From assembly GCA_021325455.1 (NCBI GenBank), contig JAJPHD010000018.1:39838-103837 (forward strand): 64,000 nucleotides of DNA, read 5' to 3'. Position 1 is the first letter of the stretch. Every line of letters starts with the position of its first letter. This document shows positions 16,800-24,867 of this stretch, one piece after another. The notes beneath the pieces are model-generated. The model did no database searches and was not told where the DNA came from. It saw nothing but the letters and a program-made list of their open reading frames with translations. Origin of the DNA: Actinomycetota bacterium (GTDB taxonomy: Bacteria > Actinomycetota > Acidimicrobiia > Acidimicrobiales > JAJPHD01). Position numbers and translations under genes: made by a program.

Positions 16800-18401
16800 A
16801 TGGGTTACCGGACGAGATGGCTGGGCCGGGCGGGCGCCGGGGCGGCAGCGGTTGGTCTGTCGGTGGGGCTCACGCTTTCCTTCTCGGGGCCACGCCCCGG
16901 GGGCCGGGCGGCCCCGGCCCTGGCAGAGGCGGGCCAAGCGGCTCAGGCAGGCACGACCACGCCCATAAAGCACCTGGTGGTCATATTCCAGGAGAACCAC
17001 TCCTTCGACAACTATTTCGGTACCTACCCTCACGCCCTCAATCCCCCCGGCGAGCCGAAGTTCGTGCCTGCCCCCGGGACCCCCACCGTGAACGGGCTGT
17101 CGGAGACATTGCTCGACGACAACCCCAACCTGGCCGACCCCCAGCGGCTGGACCGCAGCCAGGAGATCACCTGCGACAACAACCACAACTACGTTCCCCT
17201 GCAGGAGGCCTACGACCGTGGCCTGGTCGACCGCTTCGTGCAGTCCACGGGTCCCACCTACGGGAACTGCGACCCCACGCTCACCATGGACTACTACGAC
17301 GGCAACACCGTCACGGCGCTGTGGGACTACGCCCAGCACTTCGCCATGAGCGACAACACCTTCGCTGACACCTTCGGGCCCTCGGTCCCCCAAGCTCTCA
17401 ACCTGATAAGCGGCCAGACCCACGGGGCCGTTCCCTCGCGGCCCACCCCGGCGGTGGCCAACGGGACCCTCATCGCCAACCTGCCCCCTACCCATGACGA
17501 CTGTGATGCCAGCGGGGCGGTGAACCCCACCACCTTGGAGATGACCGGCACCAACATCGGTGACCTGCTCAACGCCAAGGGCGTCACCTGGGGCTGGTTC
17601 ACGGGCGGCTTCAGGCCGACGTCCTACGTGAACGGCAAGGCCGTGTGCGGGTCCACCCATGACAACATCGGCGGTGTCCCGCAGAACGACTACTTCAACG
17701 GGGAGGACGACCCGTTCCAGTACTACGCCTCGACCAACAACGAGCACCATGTCCCGCCCAGCTCCTTGGCCATGGTCGGCTACAGCGACCAGGCCCACCA
17801 CCAGTACGGCCTGTCCGACTTCTGGGCCGCGGCCGACTCGGGCAACATGCCGGCGGTGTCCTTCCTGCGCGCCCCCAGCTACCAGCAGGGGCACCCCGGT
17901 TACTCGGATCCCCTCGATGAGCAGCACTTCCTGGTCGACACCATCAACCGGCTCGAGCGCCTCCCCACCTGGAGCTCCACGGCCGTGGTGATCACCTGGG
18001 ACGAGTCCGATGGCTGGTACGACCACGTGATGCCACCCATCGTGAACCCTTCGGACGATCCCGCCAACGACGTCCTGGCCGGGTCCGAGGGGTGCGGGAC
18101 CCCGACCCCGGGCGCCTACCAGGACCGCTGCGGCTATGGGCCCCGGGTGCCCTTCCTCGTCATCTCACCGTGGTCCCGGGTGAACTTCGTGGACCACTCG
18201 CCCGCGGCCGAGTCGTCGGTCATCCGGTTCATAGAGGACAACTGGTCGCTGGGACGGATAGGCAACCAGTCCTTCGACGTCAGGTCCGGGACCATCGACC
18301 AGATGTTCGACTTCAGCCATCCCCAGGCCAGGCGGCTGTTCCTGGACCCCGTCACCGGCGAGCCGGTACCACCGGGCCATGCCGGTGGACGGGGCAGATA
18401 G
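16800..18401 (+). CDS. Secreted phosphoesterase (phospholipase C / acid phosphatase superfamily)
   Basis: 533 residues; start ATG 16800 with AGGAGG five bases upstream (16789-16794). The N-terminal arginines plus a hydrophobic stretch form a secretion signal. The mature protein begins with the family signature HLVVIFQENHSFDNYFG (ENHSFD at 65-70), then DNNHNYVPLQEAYD, WDESDGWYDHV and VPFLVISPWSR, all typical of the PF04185 phosphoesterase family. It would release phosphate from phospholipids, nucleotides or other phosphomonoesters outside the cell; which one is unclear. Its place right after the nucleoside importer suggests it may feed that importer by dephosphorylating nucleotides. Confidence 0.9.
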   Translation: MGYRTRWLGRAGAGAAAVGLSVGLTLSFSGPRPGGRAAPALAEAGQAAQAGTTTPIKHLVVIFQENHSFDNYFGTYPHALNPPGEPKFVPAPGTPTVNGLSETLLDDNPNLADPQRLDRSQEITCDNNHNYVPLQEAYDRGLVDRFVQSTGPTYGNCDPTLTMDYYDGNTVTALWDYAQHFAMSDNTFADTFGPSVPQALNLISGQTHGAVPSRPTPAVANGTLIANLPPTHDDCDASGAVNPTTLEMTGTNIGDLLNAKGVTWGWFTGGFRPTSYVNGKAVCGSTHDNIGGVPQNDYFNGEDDPFQYYASTNNEHHVPPSSLAMVGYSDQAHHQYGLSDFWAAADSGNMPAVSFLRAPSYQQGHPGYSDPLDEQHFLVDTINRLERLPTWSSTAVVITWDESDGWYDHVMPPIVNPSDDPANDVLAGSEGCGTPTPGAYQDRCGYGPRVPFLVISPWSRVNFVDHSPAAESSVIRFIEDNWSLGRIGNQSFDVRSGTIDQMFDFSHPQARRLFLDPVTGEPVPPGHAGGRGR

Positions 18402-18429
18402 CAGGCCCCAGCCCGACGGACGGGCCTGC
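18401..18429 (+). terminator. Probable terminator after phosphoesterase gene
   Basis: GCAGGCCC and GGGCCTGC form a perfect 8-bp stem with a 13-nt loop, starting at the last base of the stop codon. There is no T-run, as is common in very GC-rich genomes. Confidence 0.5.
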
Positions 18430-18531
18430 CCCGCCGGAGGTGGAGCCGGCTACCTCGTCCACCATCCCGGCGGCACCCATCCTGGCCTGGGACCACCCTG
18501 GTCCGCATCCCGGCATGAGGGTCTCGGGGGC

Positions 18532-20262
18532 CTATTCCCCCACTCCCGTGATGCCCGCCAGCTCGCCGCGTAGCTCGGCCAGCTCCTCCTCGGCCCTGGC
18601 CCGCAGCGCCTCCAGAGGTGCCCCGGAGGGGACCGGGATCACGACCTCCAGGTAGGCCTTCAGCTTGGGCTCCGTGCCGCTCGGGCGAAGGACCACCCGG
18701 GCCCCCCCTTCCAGGTCGTAGATGATCACGTCGGCGGGCGGCAGGTCGCCCGCCGGTGCCAGCAGGTCCCGGGCAGAAGTGACGGCCCGGCCTCCCAGGC
18801 GGGAGGGGGGCCGGGACCGCAGCCTGGCCATCGCCTGCCCCATGGCCTCGGTCGCCCCGGTCCCCTCCAGGCGAGCGGTCCAGGCCGCGGTGGCGTGCAG
18901 GCCGAAGCGGCGGGCCAGGTCGTCGAGCCGGTCGGCGATGGTCCGCCCTCGCCCCTTCTCGAAGAGGGCCAGCTCGACCAGGGCCAGGGCGGCCCCGAGC
19001 CCGTCCTTGTCCCGCACGGCGTCCCCTATGGCGTAGCCGAGGGCCTCCTCGTAGCCGTAGACGAAGCGGTGCCCGGGGCGCCCGTCGGCGGCCCGGGCGA
19101 TCCACTTGAACCCGGTGAGGGTGCAGGCGTAGGCCACGCCGGCGGCACGGGCCATGGCCTCGAGCTGGGAGGACGAGACCACGGTGGTGGCCACCAGGCG
19201 GTCGGCCCCGGCCCCGGTCTCGAGCACATGATCGGCCAAGAGACAGCCGAGCTCATTGCCCGACAGGACCCGCCAGGGCCACCGGCCGGCGCCGGGGATG
19301 GCCGCCGCCAACCGGTCGGCATCGGGGTCGTTGGCTATGACGAGGTCGGCACCGGCAGCATCGGCCTGGGCCAGAGCCAGGTTCAAGGCGCCCGGCTCCT
19401 CCGGGTTGGGGAAGGCCAAGGTGGGGAAGTCGGGGTCGGGGAGCGCCTGGGAGGGGACGTGCTCCGGGTCCGGGAAGCCGGCCCGGCGGAACAGGGCCGC
19501 CAGGATGTCCCCGCCGACGCCGTGGAGAGGCGTGTAGACGACGCGCAGGTCCGCTGCGGGCGGGGCATCGCCCCAGCCCAGGGCTCGCCAGCGGTCCCGG
19601 GCGATGCGGAGGAGGGCGTCGAGGTAGGCGTGGACCACCGTCTGGTCGAGCGCTATGACCGGCGAGGGACGGGGGGAGGCGGGAAGCTCTGGCTCCCCGG
19701 GCTCGGCGAGGTGGGCCACCTGGGCGATGAGACGGTCGGCGGGGGGGATGAGCTGGGCGCCGTCGCTCAGGTAGACCTTGTAACCGTTGTCGGCACGCGG
19801 GTTGTGGCTGGCCGTCACCATCACCCCGGCCACCGCCTCGAGGTGGCGCACGGCGAAGGCCAGGACGGGTGTGGGCAGAGGCCGGGGAAGGACCCGGGCA
19901 GGCAGCCCCGCCCGGGTGAGGACCTCGGCTGCATCGGCGGCAAACCGCTCCGAGTGGTGCCTGGCGTCGAAGCCGACCACCACGCCCCTCTCCCGCGCCC
20001 GGGGCTCGTGGTCGACCAGGTAGCGGGCCAGGCCGGCCGTGATCTGGCGCACCACCATGCGGTTCATCCGGTTGGGCCCGGCTCCGAGGGGTCCTCGCAA
20101 ACCTGCGGTCCCGAAGTCCAGGCTGGAGCCGAACCGCTCCTCCAGGCCAGCCAGGTCGCCTCCGGCAACCAGGGACTCCACCTCGGCCCGGGTGGCGGGG
20201 TCGGGGTCCTGCGCCGCCCAGGCTCTGGCCCGCGCCAGGATCTCGGTCGGGTCGTTGCTCAT
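18532..20262 (-). CDS. Phosphopentomutase / phosphohexomutase (PGM2-type, alpha-D-phosphohexomutase superfamily)
   Basis: 576-residue enzyme of the PGM/PMM superfamily. The phosphoserine loop TASHNP has Ser152; the metal loop is ANDPDADR. The sugar-specificity loop reads GYEEALGY followed by RDKDG. This matches PGM2-like enzymes, whose main activity is phosphopentomutase, rather than phosphomannomutase (GEMSGH) or PGM1 (GEESFG). So conversion of (deoxy)ribose-1-phosphate to the 5-phosphate is the likely role, which is what a nucleoside phosphorylase operon needs. The ATG at 20262 overlaps the end of the purine nucleoside phosphorylase gene by four bases. Confidence 0.85.
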   Translation of the reverse strand: MSNDPTEILARARAWAAQDPDPATRAEVESLVAGGDLAGLEERFGSSLDFGTAGLRGPLGAGPNRMNRMVVRQITAGLARYLVDHEPRARERGVVVGFDARHHSERFAADAAEVLTRAGLPARVLPRPLPTPVLAFAVRHLEAVAGVMVTASHNPRADNGYKVYLSDGAQLIPPADRLIAQVAHLAEPGEPELPASPRPSPVIALDQTVVHAYLDALLRIARDRWRALGWGDAPPAADLRVVYTPLHGVGGDILAALFRRAGFPDPEHVPSQALPDPDFPTLAFPNPEEPGALNLALAQADAAGADLVIANDPDADRLAAAIPGAGRWPWRVLSGNELGCLLADHVLETGAGADRLVATTVVSSSQLEAMARAAGVAYACTLTGFKWIARAADGRPGHRFVYGYEEALGYAIGDAVRDKDGLGAALALVELALFEKGRGRTIADRLDDLARRFGLHATAAWTARLEGTGATEAMGQAMARLRSRPPSRLGGRAVTSARDLLAPAGDLPPADVIIYDLEGGARVVLRPSGTEPKLKAYLEVVIPVPSGAPLEALRARAEEELAELRGELAGITGVGE

Positions 20263-21098
20263 AGCCGGCCCAGCACGCACCTGATTAGGTCGCCCAGGGC
20301 GGGGGCCGAGGCCCTTCCGGCGGCCAGGACCTCGGTGTGGTCCACGACCGGGCCCCCGAGGCCGGCCGCGAGGTTGGTGACGAGGGACAGGCCCATGACC
20401 TCTGCACCGAGGTGCCGGGCAGCGATCGCTTCGAGGACGGTGGACATCCCGACCAGGTCGGCGCCGAGGGACCGGAGCATGGCGATCTCGGCGGGCGTCT
20501 CGTAGGAGGGCCCCAGCAGGCCCGCATAGATGCCCTCGGGCAGGGGACCGCCAGCTTCCTGGGCCAGTTGGCGGAGCCGGGCCGAGTAGAGATCGGTGAG
20601 GTCCACGAACGGCGAGGGGGAGCCGTCCGTGTGGGGCAGGCCGACGAGAGGCGAGCGGCCGGTCAGGTTCAAGTGGTCGCTGATCAGGACGGGCCCGCCC
20701 AAGGGGAGCTCCGGCCGGAGAGCCCCGGCCGCGTTGGTGAGGATCACCGTGGCACAGCCGGCCAGGACGGCCATGCGGACTCCGTGGACGACGGAGGCGG
20801 CGGGATGGCCCTCGTAGGCATGGACCCGCCCGGTCATCACGAGGACGGCCTTGCCCCCCAGGCCCACCGAGCGCGCCCTTCCCCCGTGCCCGGGCACGCT
20901 GGGGGCCGGGAAGCCAGGGAGGTCGGTCACGGTCAGCTCCGCCTGGGCCGGCCCCAGGGTGTCGGCCACCCCTGACCACCCTGAGCCCAGGACCAGGCAA
21001 ACGTCGTGGCGGGGGACCCCGGTCTTCCGGCCCAGCTCGTCGGCTGCCAGGGCCGCCAGGGCCAGCGGATCGGGCCGGTCGATGGGTCGGCTAGCCAC
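20259..21098 (-). CDS. Purine nucleoside phosphorylase
   Basis: 279-residue trimeric-type PNP/MTAP-family enzyme that splits (deoxy)inosine or (deoxy)guanosine with phosphate. Phosphate- and base-binding segments are visible: LGSGWSGVADTL, GRVHAYEGHPA, LTNAAGALRP, and GMSTVLEAIAARHLG near the end. The start is GTG 21098, inside the last eight bases of the DUF1116 gene. It is embedded in a five-gene overlapping operon with an FdrA-type carbamoyltransferase set, which links purine phosphorolysis to base breakdown. Confidence 0.94.
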   Translation of the reverse strand: MASRPIDRPDPLALAALAADELGRKTGVPRHDVCLVLGSGWSGVADTLGPAQAELTVTDLPGFPAPSVPGHGGRARSVGLGGKAVLVMTGRVHAYEGHPAASVVHGVRMAVLAGCATVILTNAAGALRPELPLGGPVLISDHLNLTGRSPLVGLPHTDGSPSPFVDLTDLYSARLRQLAQEAGGPLPEGIYAGLLGPSYETPAEIAMLRSLGADLVGMSTVLEAIAARHLGAEVMGLSLVTNLAAGLGGPVVDHTEVLAAGRASAPALGDLIRCVLGRL

Positions 21099-22494
21099 CG
21101 CACGCCTCCGCCAGGGCCTGCAGGGCGGCGGTGAAGGCTTGGATCGGCGGCTGTACCAGGCCCGCTCCCACCTGGCCGGTGCCCGCCTGCTTGCCGGCGA
21201 TCCCGGTGTTGACCTGGGGGAGGATCCCGGTTCGGGCCACCAACGTAACGTCGATTCCCACCGGGCAGCCCCGGAAGTCCAGTATGGGGAGGCGGTGGAC
21301 GGGATGCTCCGCCAGGGTTATCTCGTACATGGCGAGGGTGGCCGAGATGGCGTCGGACACCTGGCCCCCCACGAACTGCACTATGGCAGGGGCGGCGGCC
21401 ATGGCGAATCCCCCCAGGCCCACCGTCTCGGTGATGGTGGAGTCCCCGATGTCGGCGCTGGCGTCCTCCGTCCCGAAGGAGCCGAGGTAGAGCCCCTCGG
21501 GCACGGCGGCCGGCCCGGTGAACCACCGGTCGCCGGTCCCCGAGACCTGGATGCCGAAGTCAGTCCCGTTGCGGGCCATGGCCACCACCAGCGAGGAGCC
21601 GGGGACGTCGCGGGCGGCGTCGGCACAGGCCTTGCTGGCGGCCATGCCCACGTTGAGGAAGAAGTGGTCATTGCCGTCTATGAAGTCCACGGCCGCGGCC
21701 AGCTCGGAGCTGGGGGCCCCCGACAGGACCAGGTGGTGGAGGAGGCGGCGCAGCAGGAGGGAGGTGGCGGCCCGGTTGCGGTTGTGGCCCTCGTCGCCCA
21801 TGGCAAGCATCTGGGCCGTGATGGCCCGTAGGTCGAGGGGCCCGTGGGAGCGGAGGGCAGCCCGGAGGAGCGGTCCCAGCACCGAGGCCATCCACCGCAG
21901 GCGGTCGAGGACAGCCGGGCCGTAGGCCCCGTAGCGCAGCACCTGGCCGAGGCCCTCGTTCAGGGGGCAGTAGGCCCGCCGCCCGTAGGTCGTGTCCACT
22001 ACCTCCAGGACCCACATCGAGGGGCTCACCACCCCCGCCATGGGCCCCACCGCAGCGCGGTGGTGGCAGGGCTCGAGGGTGATGCCCGAGCCGGCGGCCA
22101 GGAGGCGCTCGGCCTCCTCAGGGGTCTCGGCCAGGCCCTCGAGCAGGACAGCCCCCATGAGGGCGCCGCGGAGTGGGCCGGGGGCCCTCTCCCAGGTCGT
22201 GGGAGGCCCGGCATGCAGGAAGCAGCCCCGTTCGAGGCCCAGGGCCTCGCCAGCGGGGCGCACGTCGACCAGGTGGGGGGTGGCCGAGAGCAGCCGGTCC
22301 AGGGCCGCCCGGTTGGCGGGCTCCCGGCGGCGATCGGCCATCACGGCGGCCAGCGGTTCCCGGCAGCCCGGGACGGGGGGCCGCCATGCCACCGGCTGGG
22401 TGACGGCGGCTTGGGCTGTGAGGGCGTCGTGGAGGAGGTCCAAGCCGGCGGTGACCACCACTGGCTCGCCGGCGAGCAGGGAGTCAGCCGTCAC
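21091..22494 (-). CDS. DUF1116 protein (YlbE/AllG-like, putative carbamoyltransferase subunit)
   Basis: 467 residues with the DUF1116 pattern: GCFLHAGPPTTWERAPGPLRGA near residue 100, ECHH-like LEPCHHRAAVGPMAGV, and MAMGDEGHNRNRAATSLL-type sequence (here QMLAMGDEGHNRNRA). E. coli YlbE (AllG) belongs here and, as I recall, works with FdrA (AllF) and YlbF (AllH) as oxamate carbamoyltransferase, making carbamoyl phosphate from oxalurate. All three partners lie together here. The start is GTG 22494, overlapping the FdrA stop by four bases. The substrate in this organism is not known. Confidence 0.82.
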   Translation of the reverse strand: MTADSLLAGEPVVVTAGLDLLHDALTAQAAVTQPVAWRPPVPGCREPLAAVMADRRREPANRAALDRLLSATPHLVDVRPAGEALGLERGCFLHAGPPTTWERAPGPLRGALMGAVLLEGLAETPEEAERLLAAGSGITLEPCHHRAAVGPMAGVVSPSMWVLEVVDTTYGRRAYCPLNEGLGQVLRYGAYGPAVLDRLRWMASVLGPLLRAALRSHGPLDLRAITAQMLAMGDEGHNRNRAATSLLLRRLLHHLVLSGAPSSELAAAVDFIDGNDHFFLNVGMAASKACADAARDVPGSSLVVAMARNGTDFGIQVSGTGDRWFTGPAAVPEGLYLGSFGTEDASADIGDSTITETVGLGGFAMAAAPAIVQFVGGQVSDAISATLAMYEITLAEHPVHRLPILDFRGCPVGIDVTLVARTGILPQVNTGIAGKQAGTGQVGAGLVQPPIQAFTAALQALAEACGG

Positions 22495-23966
22495 CGGTCC
22501 CTCACCAGGGCCACGGCCTGGCGGGCGGCCTCGGCATTGCTCAGGTGGACGCTGGCTCCCGCCCCCGCCAGCTGGCCGGCCTGGGCCTCCAGGCCCTGGG
22601 GGTCGCCGGGCGTCCCGCACAGGGACACCACCACCGCCGGCCCGCCGCCGGCCCGGGCCGCGGCAATGGCGGGGGCCAGCCAGGCGGCCGGGTCAGGGTC
22701 CGCCCCATGACCGAGCACCACGTCGAGCAGGACCACGCCGCAGGTGGGGTCGGCCGCCTCGGCCGCCAGGCGCTCCCGGCGGAGCGTGGGGTCGATCATG
22801 GGATGGGGCCGACCAGTGGTGAGCCGGTCGTCCCCGAAGTCGATCATGACGTGCCCGTCGGGGCGGAGGTCGTCGGGAAGCGCCCATGCCGGGTCGAGGG
22901 GCACGTTGGACCGGATGGGTCCGAGGGCCTGGGCCGCGATGGCGGTGGCCTCCTCGCACAACGAGCCGCCCGAGAAGAGCCCCCGCAGGGCGCCGGGCCG
23001 GGCCTGCTGGCCCGGTTCCCCGGACCAGCGGGGCCAGGAGGGTGCCGGCCGGCCCAGGTGGGCGACGACCTGCTCGGCCAGGGAGGTCAGGTCGGGCTGG
23101 CCGAGGCCGAGGAACCCGAGCAGGGTGGGGGTGGAGCAGCCCGTGGCCGCGTCCCGCACCTGCGCTGCTATCTCGGGACTCGGTGGCTTGGAGACCACCA
23201 CGATGAGCTGGGTGGCCGGGTCGGCGTCGAGGAGCCCGAGGGCACGTAGGCAGGACCTGGCGCCCACCGGCTCGGAGAGGTCCCGCCCCCCGACGCCGAT
23301 GACGTGGCTGGTGCCGATCCCTGCGGCCTCGAGGAGGCACACCACTTGCTGGGACCCGGTCCCCGATGCCGCCACCAGGCCCACCGGCCCCGGCCGGACC
23401 ACGTTGGCGAAGCCGAGCCCTACGCCGTTGATCATGGCCGTGCCGCAATCCGGGCCCATGACGAGGAGGTGGCGGCGCTCGGCCTCCTCCTTCAGCGTCA
23501 CTTCCTCCTCCAGGGAGACGTTGTCCGAGAAGACCATCACGGACAGCCCCGCCTCCAGGGCGTCCATGGCCTCGGTGAAGGCGTGCTGGCCGGGGACCGA
23601 GACCAGGGCCAGGTTGGCGTCCGGGAGACGCCTGGCGGCGGACCGCACGGTCCGGGGTGGTCCAGGCTGGGCGAAGCCGCCGGGAGCCCCGGGTCCGGCT
23701 GCCCGGGCCAGGGCCTCCTCGATGACGCCGAAGGCCCGGCTCAGAGCCTCCCAGTCCCGGGCCTCCAGGGCCACGACAAGGTCGTCGGGCCCGGCTCCGT
23801 CGGGCCGGGCGAGGCCCATGGCAGCCAGCAGCTCCAGGTTGGTCGGCGTCGCCATGGCCACCAGGGCGGCGGTGATGCCGGGCAACCGGCCAGCCTCCCT
23901 GGTCACCTGCATGAGCCTCACGGAGTCCACGTAGGTCCCCCGGCGGACCGCCACGGAAGAGGTCAT
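22491..23966 (-). CDS. fdrA: FdrA-like protein (AllF-type, acyl-CoA-synthetase-like fold)
   Basis: 491 residues. Two succinyl-CoA-ligase-like segments are visible: the first with YVDSVRLMQVTREAGRL and SDNVSLEEEVTLKEEAE, then MGPDCGTAMINGVGLGFAN and VAASGTGSQQVVCLLE. The second half has FSGGSLCEEATAIA and MIDFGDDRLTTGRPHPMIDP. This is the FdrA family; E. coli FdrA (about 555 residues) is the catalytic-looking subunit of the oxamate carbamoyltransferase set. The ATG 23966 overlaps the DUF2877 stop by four bases. The family call is strong; that it is a carbamoyltransferase here is inference. Confidence 0.83.
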   Translation of the reverse strand: MTSSVAVRRGTYVDSVRLMQVTREAGRLPGITAALVAMATPTNLELLAAMGLARPDGAGPDDLVVALEARDWEALSRAFGVIEEALARAAGPGAPGGFAQPGPPRTVRSAARRLPDANLALVSVPGQHAFTEAMDALEAGLSVMVFSDNVSLEEEVTLKEEAERRHLLVMGPDCGTAMINGVGLGFANVVRPGPVGLVAASGTGSQQVVCLLEAAGIGTSHVIGVGGRDLSEPVGARSCLRALGLLDADPATQLIVVVSKPPSPEIAAQVRDAATGCSTPTLLGFLGLGQPDLTSLAEQVVAHLGRPAPSWPRWSGEPGQQARPGALRGLFSGGSLCEEATAIAAQALGPIRSNVPLDPAWALPDDLRPDGHVMIDFGDDRLTTGRPHPMIDPTLRRERLAAEAADPTCGVVLLDVVLGHGADPDPAAWLAPAIAAARAGGGPAVVVSLCGTPGDPQGLEAQAGQLAGAGASVHLSNAEAARQAVALVRDR

Positions 23967-24772
23967 GGCACCTCCCCGGCCCGACCCACGGAGGCCAGGC
24001 CTCCCCACAGCAGGCCCCAGGCCATCTCGGGGCCCGAGCTGTGGCCGACGGCGAGGAGCCCATGGAGCGCCCGCCGGAGGCCGGAGCCGGTGGCCAGGGC
24101 CTGGAGGACCTGCCCTACCTGGGGCAGGATCTGGCCTCGGCTGGCCAGACGCAGCAGGGTGGCCGACAGGCTGGTGGTGCCCTCCCCGGCCCGGGCGGCG
24201 ATCTCCGAGCCCCACGCTCCGGCGACGTCCCCGTCCGCCGCCAGGTGACGGACCGCAGCCAGCATGCCCACCAGCATGTCGTCCCCTGCTGGCGTCAGGC
24301 CAGGCCCGAGGCCCAGGAGAGGCTGGGCGGCGGCTACTGCCCCGCCCAGGTCACGGCGGGCCAGGGCCGCCACGAGGGAGGCAGGGAACGAGGTCCACGG
24401 GTGGCGCCCAGCGGCCACCAGCCCGGCCTGCAGCCCCTCCAGCCGGGACGGGAGCCGGCTGGCATCCACGGGCCCCAAGCGGGGGGCCGGGTCCCAGGTG
24501 CGCACCACCCGGACCCGCCACGATGCACCGGCGGCCAGGCCTCCTCCGCCCACCAGGACCTCGCCCCCGGCCGGGGGCTCCCAGGGGGATGGGACCACCA
24601 CGGCATTGGGCAGCCGGAGCCCCCCGGGCCCGACGACGGTCACGACCTCGCCGCTGGCAGTGCCCAGGTGCGCTGCTCCCGGCCAGCCCCCGAGGACCCG
24701 GGCGGGCCGGGGTGGCTCCTCCAGGAGGGGCAGGAGGGCGAGGCTGGCCGCGCCGGGCAGGGTGATGGGCAC
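23963..24772 (-). CDS. DUF2877 protein (YlbF/AllH-like, putative carbamoyltransferase subunit)
   Basis: 269 residues, recognised by the DUF2877 signature LLGLGPGLTPAGDDMLVGML (about residues 155-174). It is the third member of the FdrA-YlbE-YlbF set. The start is GTG 24772 with no clear Shine-Dalgarno. It is the first gene of the minus-strand operon DUF2877 - fdrA - DUF1116 - PNP - phosphopentomutase, in which every junction overlaps by four or eight bases. It diverges from the molybdenum hydroxylase genes across 95 bp. Confidence 0.82.
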   Translation of the reverse strand: MPITLPGAASLALLPLLEEPPRPARVLGGWPGAAHLGTASGEVVTVVGPGGLRLPNAVVVPSPWEPPAGGEVLVGGGGLAAGASWRVRVVRTWDPAPRLGPVDASRLPSRLEGLQAGLVAAGRHPWTSFPASLVAALARRDLGGAVAAAQPLLGLGPGLTPAGDDMLVGMLAAVRHLAADGDVAGAWGSEIAARAGEGTTSLSATLLRLASRGQILPQVGQVLQALATGSGLRRALHGLLAVGHSSGPEMAWGLLWGGLASVGRAGEVP

Positions 24773-24785
24773 CGTGTGCCAACGG

Positions 24786-24791
24786 TACTCT
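24786..24791 (+). promoter_or_regulatory. -10-like box in the divergent gap before the hydroxylase genes
   Basis: TACTCT within GGTACTCTCAG; the same 11-base string occurs before the DUF192 gene at 42567. It lies in the only non-coding gap (24773-24867) between the two halves of the nucleobase cluster, so it is a candidate promoter for the plus-strand half. No good -35 box is seen. Confidence 0.4.
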
Positions 24792-24867
24792 CAGCGCCCG
24801 GGCCGGGGGCGGGGCATGATGGAACCGTGGTGGATGCCGGGGCACGACCGTCGGACGCCAGGGCCGC

